Positions 8,574 through 16,868 of a stretch of 64,000 nt of DNA are shown here, in pieces. Position 1 is the first letter of the stretch; each line of letters begins with the position of its first letter. Under the pieces are notes generated by a model. That model was not told where the DNA came from. It saw nothing but the letters and a program-made list of their open reading frames with translations, and did no database searches. Source of the DNA: Ignavibacteriales bacterium (GTDB lineage: Bacteria; Bacteroidota; Ignavibacteria; Ignavibacteriales; Melioribacteraceae); assembly GCA_026390795.1 (NCBI GenBank), contig JAPLFG010000003.1, forward strand, positions 868,001 through 932,000. Reading direction: 5' to 3'. The translations under genes and the position numbers were made by a program.

Positions 8574-8651
8574 CTTTTATTCATTCTCTTTATTAGATGT
8601 TCTTGATAGAGTAATCCAACCATTGGAAATCCGTAATCTAGAATTTCTCGA

Positions 8652-8775
8652 TTGTCATTGCGAGGAATGTCCCGAAGGGATCCCTTCGGGAAAATGACGA
8701 AGCAATCTTAATTATTAATAAAGGTGCAAAAATTAGTTTGCTTCTCCCAATTTCATTGGGATCGCAAAGACAATT
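8652..8775. repeat. Palindromic dispersed repeat (GTCATTGCGAGG type)
   Basis: The left end reads TGTCATTGCGAGGAATG and the right end ATCGCAAAGACAAT, its degenerate reverse complement. Inside are CGAAGCAATCTT and TTTGCTTCTCCC (partly inverted) and a perfect small hairpin, CCCGAAGGGATCCCTTCGGG. This is a compound, non-coding palindromic element between the TPM and hydrolase genes. Confidence 0.75.
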
Positions 8776-8834
8776 ATTGAAATTTTTCATATGTATAAAG
8801 GAATTATTTTAATAATATCTCTGTTTAGAATTTC

Positions 8835-9773
8835 ATGAACCGTAGAAAATTTATAAAGAATAGTTTTTTAACTGCAATTGCTGCTCTTCTTACGCCGGTA
8901 TTTCTTAGATCCGATATAAAAGCGGCACCCCGAATCAAACTGAATTATAAACCCGAACCTTCAAAATGGAGCGATAACGATTTAACAATTGCATGGATTG
9001 GGCATTCTACTATCCTTATGAATTTTTTCGGTAAATGGATTTTGACCGACCCGGTTTTGTTTAATAGTATCGGAGTTTATTTTTTCGGAGGATCTATTGG
9101 TCCGTCACGAAGAACACCCCCGGCAGTGGAAATTGATGAGTTTCCGAAACCGGATATGATTCTTGTTTCTCACGCGCATATGGATCATATGGATTACCCG
9201 ACATTAAAAGCATTCGCCGAAAAATATCCGGATCAAATTGATTTAGTGGTTGCTTACCTCACCAAAGATGTAATAAATGACCTTCCATGGAAATCGGTTT
9301 CGGTTCTAGATTGGAATGATGAAATAAAAATTCAAGACACGCGTATAAAAGCAAATGAGGTGAAGCATTTTGGCTGGCGCTTTCCATGGGAAAAAGACCG
9401 TTCACGCGGATTTATGAAAGACGGAAGAAGTTACAACGCATATTTGATTGAGCGTAACGGTAAAAAAGTTTTGTTCGGAGGAGATATGTCTTTGCATGAA
9501 AAACTCCGACCGTTAAAAAATGAAAATATAGATGTTGCAATTATGCCGATCGGTGCCTACAATCCTTGGATCCGGAATCATTGCAATCCAGAACAAGCAT
9601 TGCAGATGGCAGATGAAATTAACGCTAAATATTTCATTCCTATCCATACAAAAACTTTCAATCAAAGCATGGAACCGTTTAACGAAGCAATTAATTGGAT
9701 GAAGCGCTCAGCTCCAAATTACAAGATGCAGATAGGACTTGATGAAATTGGACAAACATTTGTTTTGAGTTAA
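8835..9773 (+). CDS. Metallo-beta-lactamase-fold hydrolase (NAPE-PLD/UlaG-like), exported
   Basis: A 312-residue protein with an N-terminal export signal (NRRKFIKNSFLTAIAALLTP, with an RRKF twin-arginine-like start) and the metallo-beta-lactamase core: IAWIGHSTILMNF, then the metal motif SHAHMDHMDY (H-x-H-x-D-H), FGGDMSLH and a late His in PIHTKTF. The WIGHST and LTDPVL blocks place it with the NAPE-phospholipase-D-like and L-ascorbate-6-phosphate-lactonase-like group. Substrate unknown. Its last 4 bases overlap the end of the convergent transporter gene. Confidence 0.85.
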   Translation: MNRRKFIKNSFLTAIAALLTPVFLRSDIKAAPRIKLNYKPEPSKWSDNDLTIAWIGHSTILMNFFGKWILTDPVLFNSIGVYFFGGSIGPSRRTPPAVEIDEFPKPDMILVSHAHMDHMDYPTLKAFAEKYPDQIDLVVAYLTKDVINDLPWKSVSVLDWNDEIKIQDTRIKANEVKHFGWRFPWEKDRSRGFMKDGRSYNAYLIERNGKKVLFGGDMSLHEKLRPLKNENIDVAIMPIGAYNPWIRNHCNPEQALQMADEINAKYFIPIHTKTFNQSMEPFNEAINWMKRSAPNYKMQIGLDEIGQTFVLS

Positions 9774-10660
9774 GTCTCTTTCGTTTTTCCTTTAATCTGC
9801 TGAAATAATATTCCGCCGACAATCAAAACCAATCCAATAATCGAGGAGATGAACAATTTTTCTTTAAGCACTAACGCAATAAAGAATAACGATATTACCG
9901 GAAAGAGATAAATAATTGTAGAAGTTTTTGCTTTGTTGTCGCTAAGTGATAGAGCTTTTAACCAGAGGAAGAAAGTTATTCCCATTTCGAATATGCCGAT
10001 ATAAACCGCGCCAAGAATGTATTTAAATTCAACTGGGCTAAATGAATCAAAAAACAGAATGTACAAACCTGTGTAAAGTGTTCCCAAGAAGAACGCACCG
10101 AATAATTTAATCTCTTCTCCCCTTTTATCAAGAAGATTCAATATCCAAAAGCCCGCCCATATTATTGAACTGCTTGCCGCCAAAAGTACGCCGTACAAAT
10201 TATGAAACTGAAGAGAAAGAATATTTCCTCTCGTTGAGATTATTATAATTCCGAAAAATGAAATCAATAGCCCGATATAAGTCTTAACAGAGATTTTCTG
10301 TTTCAAAAAAATGGCTGAGAAAATTGAGATTAAAAGTGGCCAAATTAAATTGATCGGTTGCGCTTCCTGTGCGGGCAACACGGAATATGCTTTGAACAAA
10401 ATTAAATAATAAATGAAAGGATTTATAAGTCCCAGCATCATATTTCTTTTAAGATGTCCCTTGGAAAATATTTTTTTTAACTCCTTAGGAGAATTTAACC
10501 GAACAATGATGAAGAGAACTACTAGACTTGTTAAGGAAGAATAAAACAAAAGTTGTGTTGTGTTTATACCTTGTAGAGTAAGCTTAAAAGCGGTTGCCAC
10601 CGTTGACCAGGCCAGCACAGCTAGCAGTGAATATATAATGGATTTAGATTTATCTTTCAT
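9770..10660 (-). CDS. EamA/DMT-family transporter
   Basis: A 296-residue polytopic inner-membrane protein with about ten hydrophobic helices arranged as two EamA repeats (about 8-140 and 152-290). The first repeat starts with AVLAWSTVATAFKLTL, typical of drug/metabolite exporters of the RhaT/YdcZ type. These carry small metabolites, often amino acids; the substrate cannot be read from the sequence. It is divergent from the glycyl radical activase gene (129 bp apart), so a link to amino-acid metabolism is possible but unproven. Confidence 0.88.
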   Translation of the reverse strand: MKDKSKSIIYSLLAVLAWSTVATAFKLTLQGINTTQLLFYSSLTSLVVLFIIVRLNSPKELKKIFSKGHLKRNMMLGLINPFIYYLILFKAYSVLPAQEAQPINLIWPLLISIFSAIFLKQKISVKTYIGLLISFFGIIIISTRGNILSLQFHNLYGVLLAASSSIIWAGFWILNLLDKRGEEIKLFGAFFLGTLYTGLYILFFDSFSPVEFKYILGAVYIGIFEMGITFFLWLKALSLSDNKAKTSTIIYLFPVISLFFIALVLKEKLFISSIIGLVLIVGGILFQQIKGKTKET

Positions 10661-10789
10661 TGTATGTTATTTTTGCTTTACGAAAGTAGCACTTTAGATG
10701 AATATTCCGCGAATAAAAAATTGAATCGAGAATTAATAAAATCTATTTTCTGTAGTACTAAAATACCATTTGAGTAAAAAAAGTAGAGA

Positions 10790-11596
10790 ATGCAAAATTC
10801 AGGTTACATTTTCGATATAAAAAAATATTCGGTTAACGATGGTCCGGGTATTCGTACAACTGTTTTCTTAAAAGGCTGCCCTTTAACTTGCTGGTGGTGC
10901 CACAATCCCGAAAGCCGGAAAATTGAACCGGAAAAGATTGATAATTGCTCTTTCCGGTGGAATCTTTCTTATGAGTCTTCACAACGGAACATGATCGGCT
11001 CTCAAGTTTCTGTTAATGATGTAATGCATGAGATTGAAAAAGATTTGCCGTTCTACGAAGAATCCAAAGGCGGGGCTACATTTTCCGGTGGCGAGCCAAT
11101 GCTGCAAATTGATTTTCTTCATCAGCTTCTTACAGAATGCAAAAAGAAAGATATTAATACTGCAATTGATACAACCGGTTATGCCCCGCTCGCAGATTTT
11201 GAAAAAATTTATGACCTGACAGACATTTTTCTTTACGATTTAAAACTGATAGACGACAAATTTCATTGCGAATATTGCGGTGTTTCAAATAAACTAATAC
11301 ACAAAAACTTGGAAGAGCTTTCTTCGCGCGGCAATAAAGTTATATTACGTCTCCCCATCATCCCAAGTCTGACTGATACAGAAGAAAATATTACTCAAAC
11401 AATTTCATTCATCTCAACTCTCGAGAACATCCGCGAGATTGATCTGCTTCCGTTTCACTCGACAGCAAAATCAAAGTACGACCGGATGAAAATTTTAAAT
11501 AAAGTGATTGATATAATCCCTCCCTCAAAAGAATATATGAACGAATTAAAAAATAGATTCTCTCAACTTAGCATTCCGATAAAGATCGGAGGATAA
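10790..11596 (+). CDS. Glycyl radical enzyme activase (HypD-activating radical SAM protein)
   Basis: A 268-residue radical SAM protein with the activase cluster motif C-x3-C-x2-C at Cys30, Cys34 and Cys37 (LKGCPLTCWWCHNPE) and a GGEPMLQ segment. It uses SAM and a 4Fe-4S cluster to install the glycyl radical on its partner. The stop codon lies inside the ribosome binding site of the next gene (GGAGGATAAAATG), so the two are translationally coupled. Many activases of dehydratase-type glycyl radical enzymes carry an extra ferredoxin-like insertion with two more clusters after the first motif. Here that region is short, has a single Cys (Cys53) and no CxxCxxC, so it has one cluster, as in PflA. 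Confidence 0.9.
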   Translation: MQNSGYIFDIKKYSVNDGPGIRTTVFLKGCPLTCWWCHNPESRKIEPEKIDNCSFRWNLSYESSQRNMIGSQVSVNDVMHEIEKDLPFYEESKGGATFSGGEPMLQIDFLHQLLTECKKKDINTAIDTTGYAPLADFEKIYDLTDIFLYDLKLIDDKFHCEYCGVSNKLIHKNLEELSSRGNKVILRLPIIPSLTDTEENITQTISFISTLENIREIDLLPFHSTAKSKYDRMKILNKVIDIIPPSKEYMNELKNRFSQLSIPIKIGG

Positions 11597-11597
11597 A

Positions 11598-13961
11598 ATG
11601 AAAGAAAGGATAAAAAAACTCAGACAGCAATCGCTCGATGCAATACCAACACTTTCGCACGAACGCGCTCAACTATTAACAGAATTTTATAAAAGCGGCG
11701 AAGCGCAGAAACATTCGATTCCGGTAGCACGCGCTTTGTCATTAAAATATATTTTAGAAAACAAGGAACTCTGCATTAATGACGGCGAACTTTTCGTTGG
11801 AGAAAAAGGACCCGAACCTAAGGCAACGCCGACTTATCCTGAACTCTGTGTTCACTCAGAACAAGACTTAGAGATTCTTCATAACCGTGCGAAAGTCTGG
11901 TTCAAAAGCAGCGATGAAACCAGAAATGTAGTTTTGAATGAAGTCGCTCCCTTCTGGAAAGGTAAAAGCATTAGAGAAAAAATTCTTGAAGAAGTTGATG
12001 AACAATGGCGCGATTCTTACAATGCCGGAATTTTTACCGAGTTCATGGAACAACGTGCTCCGGGGCATACTGTTGGAGATGATAAAATTTTTAGAAAAGG
12101 AATGCTCGACTTCAAAAAAGAAATTGAAGACTCGATAAACAAATTAGATTTTTATAATGATCCGGAAGCATTTGCTAAAAGAGAAGAACTGCATGCAATG
12201 GAAATTGCGGCGGATGCGCTGATTGCATTTGCCAAGCGTTATTCAAAACGGCTCTATGAACTAGCTAAATCAGAAAAAGATACACAGCGCAAAAATGAAT
12301 TGGAAACAATGGCCGGAATTTGTGAACGTGTCCCGGCAAACGCACCGCAAACTTTCTGGGAAGCGTTACAATATTATTGGTTTGTTCATCTCGGAGTCAC
12401 AACGGAACTCAATACATGGGATTCATACAATCCGGGCAGACTCGATCAGCATCTATATCCATTTTTTAAACGTGATGTTGAAAGCGGATTGTTGACCGAT
12501 GAATTTGCTCGCGAGCTACTTCAATCATTCTGGGTAAAGTTTAACAATCAACCAGCACCGCCAAAAGTTGGTGTAACCGCACAGGAGAGTAATACATATA
12601 CCGATTTTTGTTTGATTAACGTCGGCGGTGTTACAGCAAAAGGTGAGGACGCAACAAACGAAATGACTTACATGATACTCGATGTGATTGAAGAGATGCG
12701 TCTGCTTCAGCCGAGTTCAATGGTGCAGGTTAGCAAAAAAAATCCGGACCGGTTATTAAAGCGCGCTCTCAAAATTATTATGACAGGTTACGGACAACCT
12801 TCAATTTTTAATACGGACGCGATCATTCAGGAATTGACACGGCAGGGGAAATCAATTATTGATGCAAGATGCGGAGGTGCAAGCGGCTGTGTTGAAGCAG
12901 GCGCATTCGGAAAAGAAGCTTACATACTTACCGGATATTTCAACATTCCAAAAATTTTAGAGATTACTCTTAACAACGGATTCGATCCGTTCACTAAAAA
13001 AGTTATCGGAATTAAAACCGGCGATTCGAACAGTTTCAAATCTTTTGATGAACTTTACGACGCATTCGAAAAACAGATGAATCATTTCATTGATATCAAG
13101 ATTAAAGGAAACGTGATCATTGAAAGAATTTACGCTGAGTATATGCCATCGCCATTTTTATCGATTTTGGTTGATGACTGCATCAAGAAAGGGAAGGATT
13201 ATAATGCCGGAGGCGCGCGTTATAATTCATCATACATTCAAGGCGTTGGTCTCGGTACCATTACCGACTCGCTTTCATCAATAAAATATAATGTCTTTGA
13301 TAAAAAGAATTTTTCAATGAAAGAGATGATTGAACTTCTCAATAATAATTTTAAAAACAAAAAAGACGCTCGTGATAAATTTTTATTTGAAACTCCGAAA
13401 TACGGAAACGACGATGATTATGCAGATGATTTAACCCGCAGAGTTTTCGAAAGTTATTTCAAAGCGGTTGACGGAAGACCGAATACAAAAGGCGGTCATT
13501 TCAGAATTGATCTTCTTCCAACAACTTGTCATGTTTATTTCGGAAGTGTGCTTGGCGCTACTCCGGACGGACGATTTGCCAAAGAACCCGTGAGCGAGGG
13601 AATTTCTCCCGTTCAAGGAGCGGATGTGCACGGTCCGACTTCCGTAATTAAATCGGCATCCAAAATTGATCATCTTAGGACGGGCGGTACTTTACTAAAT
13701 CAAAAATTTACACCTACATTTTTAGAAACCGATGAAGGAAGAGAAAAAGTTTTGCAGCTAATTCGAACATACTTTAGATTAGACGGGCACCATCTGCAGT
13801 TCAATGTTGTTAATGCGGAAGTTTTGAAAGAGGCGCAGAAGCATCCGGAAAAATACCGCGATCTGATTGTACGCGTCGCCGGTTACAGCGATTACTTTGT
13901 TGATCTAGGCGAAGATTTACAAAATGAAATTATTCGTAGAACAGAACATACTGGTTATTGA
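11598..13961 (+). CDS. hypD: trans-4-hydroxy-L-proline dehydratase (glycyl radical enzyme)
   Basis: A 787-residue glycyl radical enzyme with the radical motif RVAGYSDYF (Gly762), the thiyl Cys and general base in ASGCVEAG (Cys431, Glu433), and Asp275 in NTWDSYNPGRLDQH. As I recall the Clostridioides difficile enzyme, its residues are Cys434, Glu436, Asp278 and Gly765, a constant offset of three. The stretches GKEAYILTGYFNIPKI, KTPKYGNDDDYAD-like and TGGTLLNQKF also fit HypD rather than pyruvate formate-lyase or choline TMA-lyase. The reaction removes water from hydroxyproline to give delta-1-pyrroline-5-carboxylate, which the dehydrogenase at 22258-23895 can oxidise to glutamate. It is coupled to its activase and followed by proline-peptide genes. 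Confidence 0.9.
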   Translation: MKERIKKLRQQSLDAIPTLSHERAQLLTEFYKSGEAQKHSIPVARALSLKYILENKELCINDGELFVGEKGPEPKATPTYPELCVHSEQDLEILHNRAKVWFKSSDETRNVVLNEVAPFWKGKSIREKILEEVDEQWRDSYNAGIFTEFMEQRAPGHTVGDDKIFRKGMLDFKKEIEDSINKLDFYNDPEAFAKREELHAMEIAADALIAFAKRYSKRLYELAKSEKDTQRKNELETMAGICERVPANAPQTFWEALQYYWFVHLGVTTELNTWDSYNPGRLDQHLYPFFKRDVESGLLTDEFARELLQSFWVKFNNQPAPPKVGVTAQESNTYTDFCLINVGGVTAKGEDATNEMTYMILDVIEEMRLLQPSSMVQVSKKNPDRLLKRALKIIMTGYGQPSIFNTDAIIQELTRQGKSIIDARCGGASGCVEAGAFGKEAYILTGYFNIPKILEITLNNGFDPFTKKVIGIKTGDSNSFKSFDELYDAFEKQMNHFIDIKIKGNVIIERIYAEYMPSPFLSILVDDCIKKGKDYNAGGARYNSSYIQGVGLGTITDSLSSIKYNVFDKKNFSMKEMIELLNNNFKNKKDARDKFLFETPKYGNDDDYADDLTRRVFESYFKAVDGRPNTKGGHFRIDLLPTTCHVYFGSVLGATPDGRFAKEPVSEGISPVQGADVHGPTSVIKSASKIDHLRTGGTLLNQKFTPTFLETDEGREKVLQLIRTYFRLDGHHLQFNVVNAEVLKEAQKHPEKYRDLIVRVAGYSDYFVDLGEDLQNEIIRRTEHTGY

Positions 13962-13963
13962 TC

Positions 13964-14052
13964 CGTGAAAATCTGCTTCATCTGTGTTACCAGCGTTCTA
14001 TTAACGATTATAGCACACGGATGACACCGATAACACGGATTAACACGGAAAA
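13964..14052. repeat. Dispersed ACACGGAT-type repeat
   Basis: Contains ATCCGTGAAAATC, CATCTGTGTTACC and then GCACACGGATGACACC, GATAACACGGATTAACACGG. The ATCCGTG and CACGGAT arms make an imperfect inverted repeat. It is non-coding and separates hypD from the first M24 peptidase. Confidence 0.65.
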
Positions 14053-14079
14053 TTTTTAACAAATAGAAAAGGACAAATT

Positions 14080-15474
14080 ATGTTCAACTCAAAAACTTAC
14101 ATTCAGCGCAGAGCGGAATTAAAAAAGAAAATCGGCGGTGGTTTAATTTTATTTCTCGGCAATAACGAAGCGCCGATGAATTACACCGACAACACTTACC
14201 ATTTTCGTCAGGACAGCACATTTCTTTATTACTTCGGATTAGATCAGGCGGAACTTGCCGCCGTAATTGATGTTGATGAGAACAAAGAAATTGTTTTCGG
14301 CAACGATTTTTCGATAGACGATATTGTCTGGATGGGTCCTCAGCCAACAGTAAAAAAGCTGGCTTTGAAATGCGGTATTAAGCAAACTGCACCGTTAAGT
14401 GAACTTGAGAATGTATGTTTGGATGCAATTAAGCATGGGAGAAAAATTCATTTTGTTCCCCAATATCGCTACGATAATATTTTGAAACTCCATAAACTTC
14501 TAGGCACCGCGCCTAAACATGCTAACGATTACGCATCAACCGAGTTGATCAAAGCAATTGCAAATCAGCGCTTGGTAAAATCGAATGAAGAGATTGCCGA
14601 GATAGAAAAAGCGATTGAAATTTCTTACGAAATGCAGACGTCGGCAATGCGTTTTGCCAAACCGGGAATGCTTGAACGTGATGTGATGGGTTTTATCTCC
14701 GGACTCTCAATGTCGATGGGGAGTGGACTCGCCTTCCCAGTAATTTTTTCTCGACACGGCGAGACGCTTCATAATCACTCGTACAACAATAAACTAAAAG
14801 ACGGCGATCTTGTAGTTAATGATTCTGGCGCAGAAACAGAATTACATTACGCAAGCGATATTACAAGAACATTTCCGGTCAGCGGAAAATTTTCTCCGCG
14901 TCAAAGAGATATTTACGAGATCGTATTGATTTCACAATTAACTGGAATTTCTGAGATTAAACCTAAAATTCCTTTCAAAACTGTTCATCTTAAATCTGTT
15001 GAAGTAATTGCAGAAGGATTAAAAGCGGTTGGTTTAATGAAAGGCAATATGAAAAATGCCGTTGAAGCCGGAGCGCATGCTTTGTTCATGCCTCATGGAC
15101 TTGGACATTTACTGGGTCTTGATGTGCACGACATGGAAAATTACGGAGAGAATAATTTTGGTTACGATGATAAATTAAAACGCAGCACCCAATTCGGTTT
15201 GAAATATTTGCGATACGCAAAACCTCTCGTTCAGGGTATTATAATGACGGTTGAACCTGGTATCTACTTCATTCCTCAATTGATTGACAAATGGGAAAAA
15301 GAGAAAAAGTTTACCGAGTTTATTAATTACAACAAGGTAAATGCTTACCGCGACTTCGGCGGAATCAGAATTGAAGATGATATTGTTGTTACTAAAAACG
15401 GAAGCCGCGTTCTCGGCAGACCAATTCCAAAAGCTGTAGAGGATGTTGAAGAATTCGCATCGGATAAAGTTTGA
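14080..15474 (+). CDS. pepP: M24 Xaa-Pro aminopeptidase
   Basis: A 464-residue cytosolic metallopeptidase of the pita-bread fold. An N-terminal aminopeptidase-P domain (about 1-160, TDNTYHFRQDSTFLYYFGLD) is followed by the catalytic domain with the five ligands: Asp in VVNDSGAE and in YASDITRTF, His in HGLGHLLGLDVHD, Glu in MTVEPGIYF and in GGIRIEDDI. It removes the N-terminal residue from peptides with Pro (or Hyp) in position two. AAAGGA precedes the ATG. Its place next to hypD suggests it releases imino acids for catabolism. Confidence 0.92.
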   Translation: MFNSKTYIQRRAELKKKIGGGLILFLGNNEAPMNYTDNTYHFRQDSTFLYYFGLDQAELAAVIDVDENKEIVFGNDFSIDDIVWMGPQPTVKKLALKCGIKQTAPLSELENVCLDAIKHGRKIHFVPQYRYDNILKLHKLLGTAPKHANDYASTELIKAIANQRLVKSNEEIAEIEKAIEISYEMQTSAMRFAKPGMLERDVMGFISGLSMSMGSGLAFPVIFSRHGETLHNHSYNNKLKDGDLVVNDSGAETELHYASDITRTFPVSGKFSPRQRDIYEIVLISQLTGISEIKPKIPFKTVHLKSVEVIAEGLKAVGLMKGNMKNAVEAGAHALFMPHGLGHLLGLDVHDMENYGENNFGYDDKLKRSTQFGLKYLRYAKPLVQGIIMTVEPGIYFIPQLIDKWEKEKKFTEFINYNKVNAYRDFGGIRIEDDIVVTKNGSRVLGRPIPKAVEDVEEFASDKV

Positions 15475-15481
15475 CCAATCA

Positions 15482-15556
15482 GTCATTCTGAGCGGAGCTA
15501 AGAATCTCAACAAAAACAAGTTGAGATTCTCTTTATCCACACTCCCTCAGAATGAC
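15482..15556. repeat. 75-base nested inverted repeat
   Basis: The outer arms GTCATTCTGAGCGGAG and CTCCCTCAGAATGAC are near-perfect reverse complements. The inner arms AGAATCTCAAC (15501-15511) and GTTGAGATTCT (15520-15530) are perfect. The whole forms a long cruciform with no coding potential, a MITE-like or REP-like unit of the same GTCATTCTGAGCG family seen near 1.6-2.2 kb. Confidence 0.85.
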
Positions 15557-15581
15557 AATACATTAAAAACTCGAGGAAATA

Positions 15582-16859
15582 ATGTTTAAAAAACACCCTG
15601 ACGGTTTACCTGTTCTCTTCTTTACAGAAATGTGGGAACGATTTGGTTTTTACATTCTTATGGCAATTCTTGTCCTTTATATGGAACACGAGTTTGGATG
15701 GGACGATTCGACTAAGGGGAATTTTTACGGATGGTTTCTCGGTACTGTCTATTTTATTCCACTGTTAGGCGGTTGGCTCGGAGATAGAGTGCTTGGGCAA
15801 ATCAATACTGCAAAAATCGGTTCTCTGCTGATGTGCATTGGGTATATTTTTCTAGCACTCTCATCTAAAAACAATGTTCTGTTTTTTCTGATCGGACTTT
15901 TTCTTGTAGCATTCGGTACAGGAATTTTTAAGGTAAATATGGCTGTACTGGTTGGAAATCTTTACAGGACAACTCCAGTATTGAAGGACGCCGGATTTAA
16001 TATTTATTATATGGGCGTTAACGTCGGCGCAGCAATAGCACCTTTAGCCGCAACTCTCTTCAGCAGTTATTTCGGCAGTTACCGTCTTTCATTTTGGGCT
16101 GCTTCAATTGGAATGATAATTTCGTTTTCCACTTTTACTTTCGGACAAAAGAGATTGGTAGTTACAGATCACAATAAAAAAGATGACGGTTCAATATCAC
16201 ATGCGGATCGTCTGCCTGATATGAATAAAAAAGAATTCAATCAGAGAATTGTTACGCTAGTTATTCTATTTTTAATTGTAATTTTTTTCTGGATCGGATT
16301 TTATCAGAACGGATTTGCGCTCACACTTTTCGCAGAGCGTTCTACTAAAATATTAAATTGGCTTCGCCCCGAGACATATCAATTTTTTAATCCGTTTTTC
16401 ATTTTAGTTCTAACTCCAATTTTACTTACACTCTTTTCAAAGTTGAATGCTAAAGGAAAAGAACCTCAAACACCGGTTAAAATTTTTATCGGAATGGTTG
16501 TAATGGGAATCGCGATGGCAATTATGATACCTGCATCATTGATGGGTGGAAACGCAGACGCGCACAACATGTCGCCTATGTGGCTCATCTCAACGTACTT
16601 TGTTGTTACAATCGCTGAGATAATGATTTCGCCTATGGGACAATCATTCGTATCAAAAGTAGCGCCGCCAAAGATTCAAGGGTTAATGATGGGCGGCTGG
16701 TTTGCCGCTACTGCTGCGGGAAGTTACGGATCCGGATTTATGGGTAAGTTTTACAGCAACTTTCTTCATCACGAATATTTTTTAGTTCTAGCCGGACTTC
16801 TTGGATTCTCGGCAATTCTTGTTTTGATATCGCTTAAAATATTAAGAAGATTTTCTTAA
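15582..16859 (+). CDS. POT-family proton-dependent di/tripeptide transporter
   Basis: A 425-residue polytopic membrane protein with the POT signature ExxERFxxY in the first helix (FFTEMWERFGFYILMAIL) and the second conserved block FGTGIFKVNMAVLVGNLY. POT proteins import di- and tripeptides with protons. It is at the short end of the family (450-500 usual). GAGGAAA precedes the ATG. Two Xaa-Pro peptidase genes flank it, the downstream one only 9 bp away, so a role in uptake of proline-containing peptides is a strong contextual inference; the sequence itself does not show specificity. Confidence 0.9.
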   Translation: MFKKHPDGLPVLFFTEMWERFGFYILMAILVLYMEHEFGWDDSTKGNFYGWFLGTVYFIPLLGGWLGDRVLGQINTAKIGSLLMCIGYIFLALSSKNNVLFFLIGLFLVAFGTGIFKVNMAVLVGNLYRTTPVLKDAGFNIYYMGVNVGAAIAPLAATLFSSYFGSYRLSFWAASIGMIISFSTFTFGQKRLVVTDHNKKDDGSISHADRLPDMNKKEFNQRIVTLVILFLIVIFFWIGFYQNGFALTLFAERSTKILNWLRPETYQFFNPFFILVLTPILLTLFSKLNAKGKEPQTPVKIFIGMVVMGIAMAIMIPASLMGGNADAHNMSPMWLISTYFVVTIAEIMISPMGQSFVSKVAPPKIQGLMMGGWFAATAAGSYGSGFMGKFYSNFLHHEYFLVLAGLLGFSAILVLISLKILRRFS

Positions 16860-16868
16860 AGGTTCATA

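Noticed and set aside
11598-13961. Pyruvate formate-lyase or choline TMA-lyase
   Set aside because: The GCVE active site, Asp275 block and neighbouring proline genes fit HypD; PFL has two adjacent Cys, absent here.
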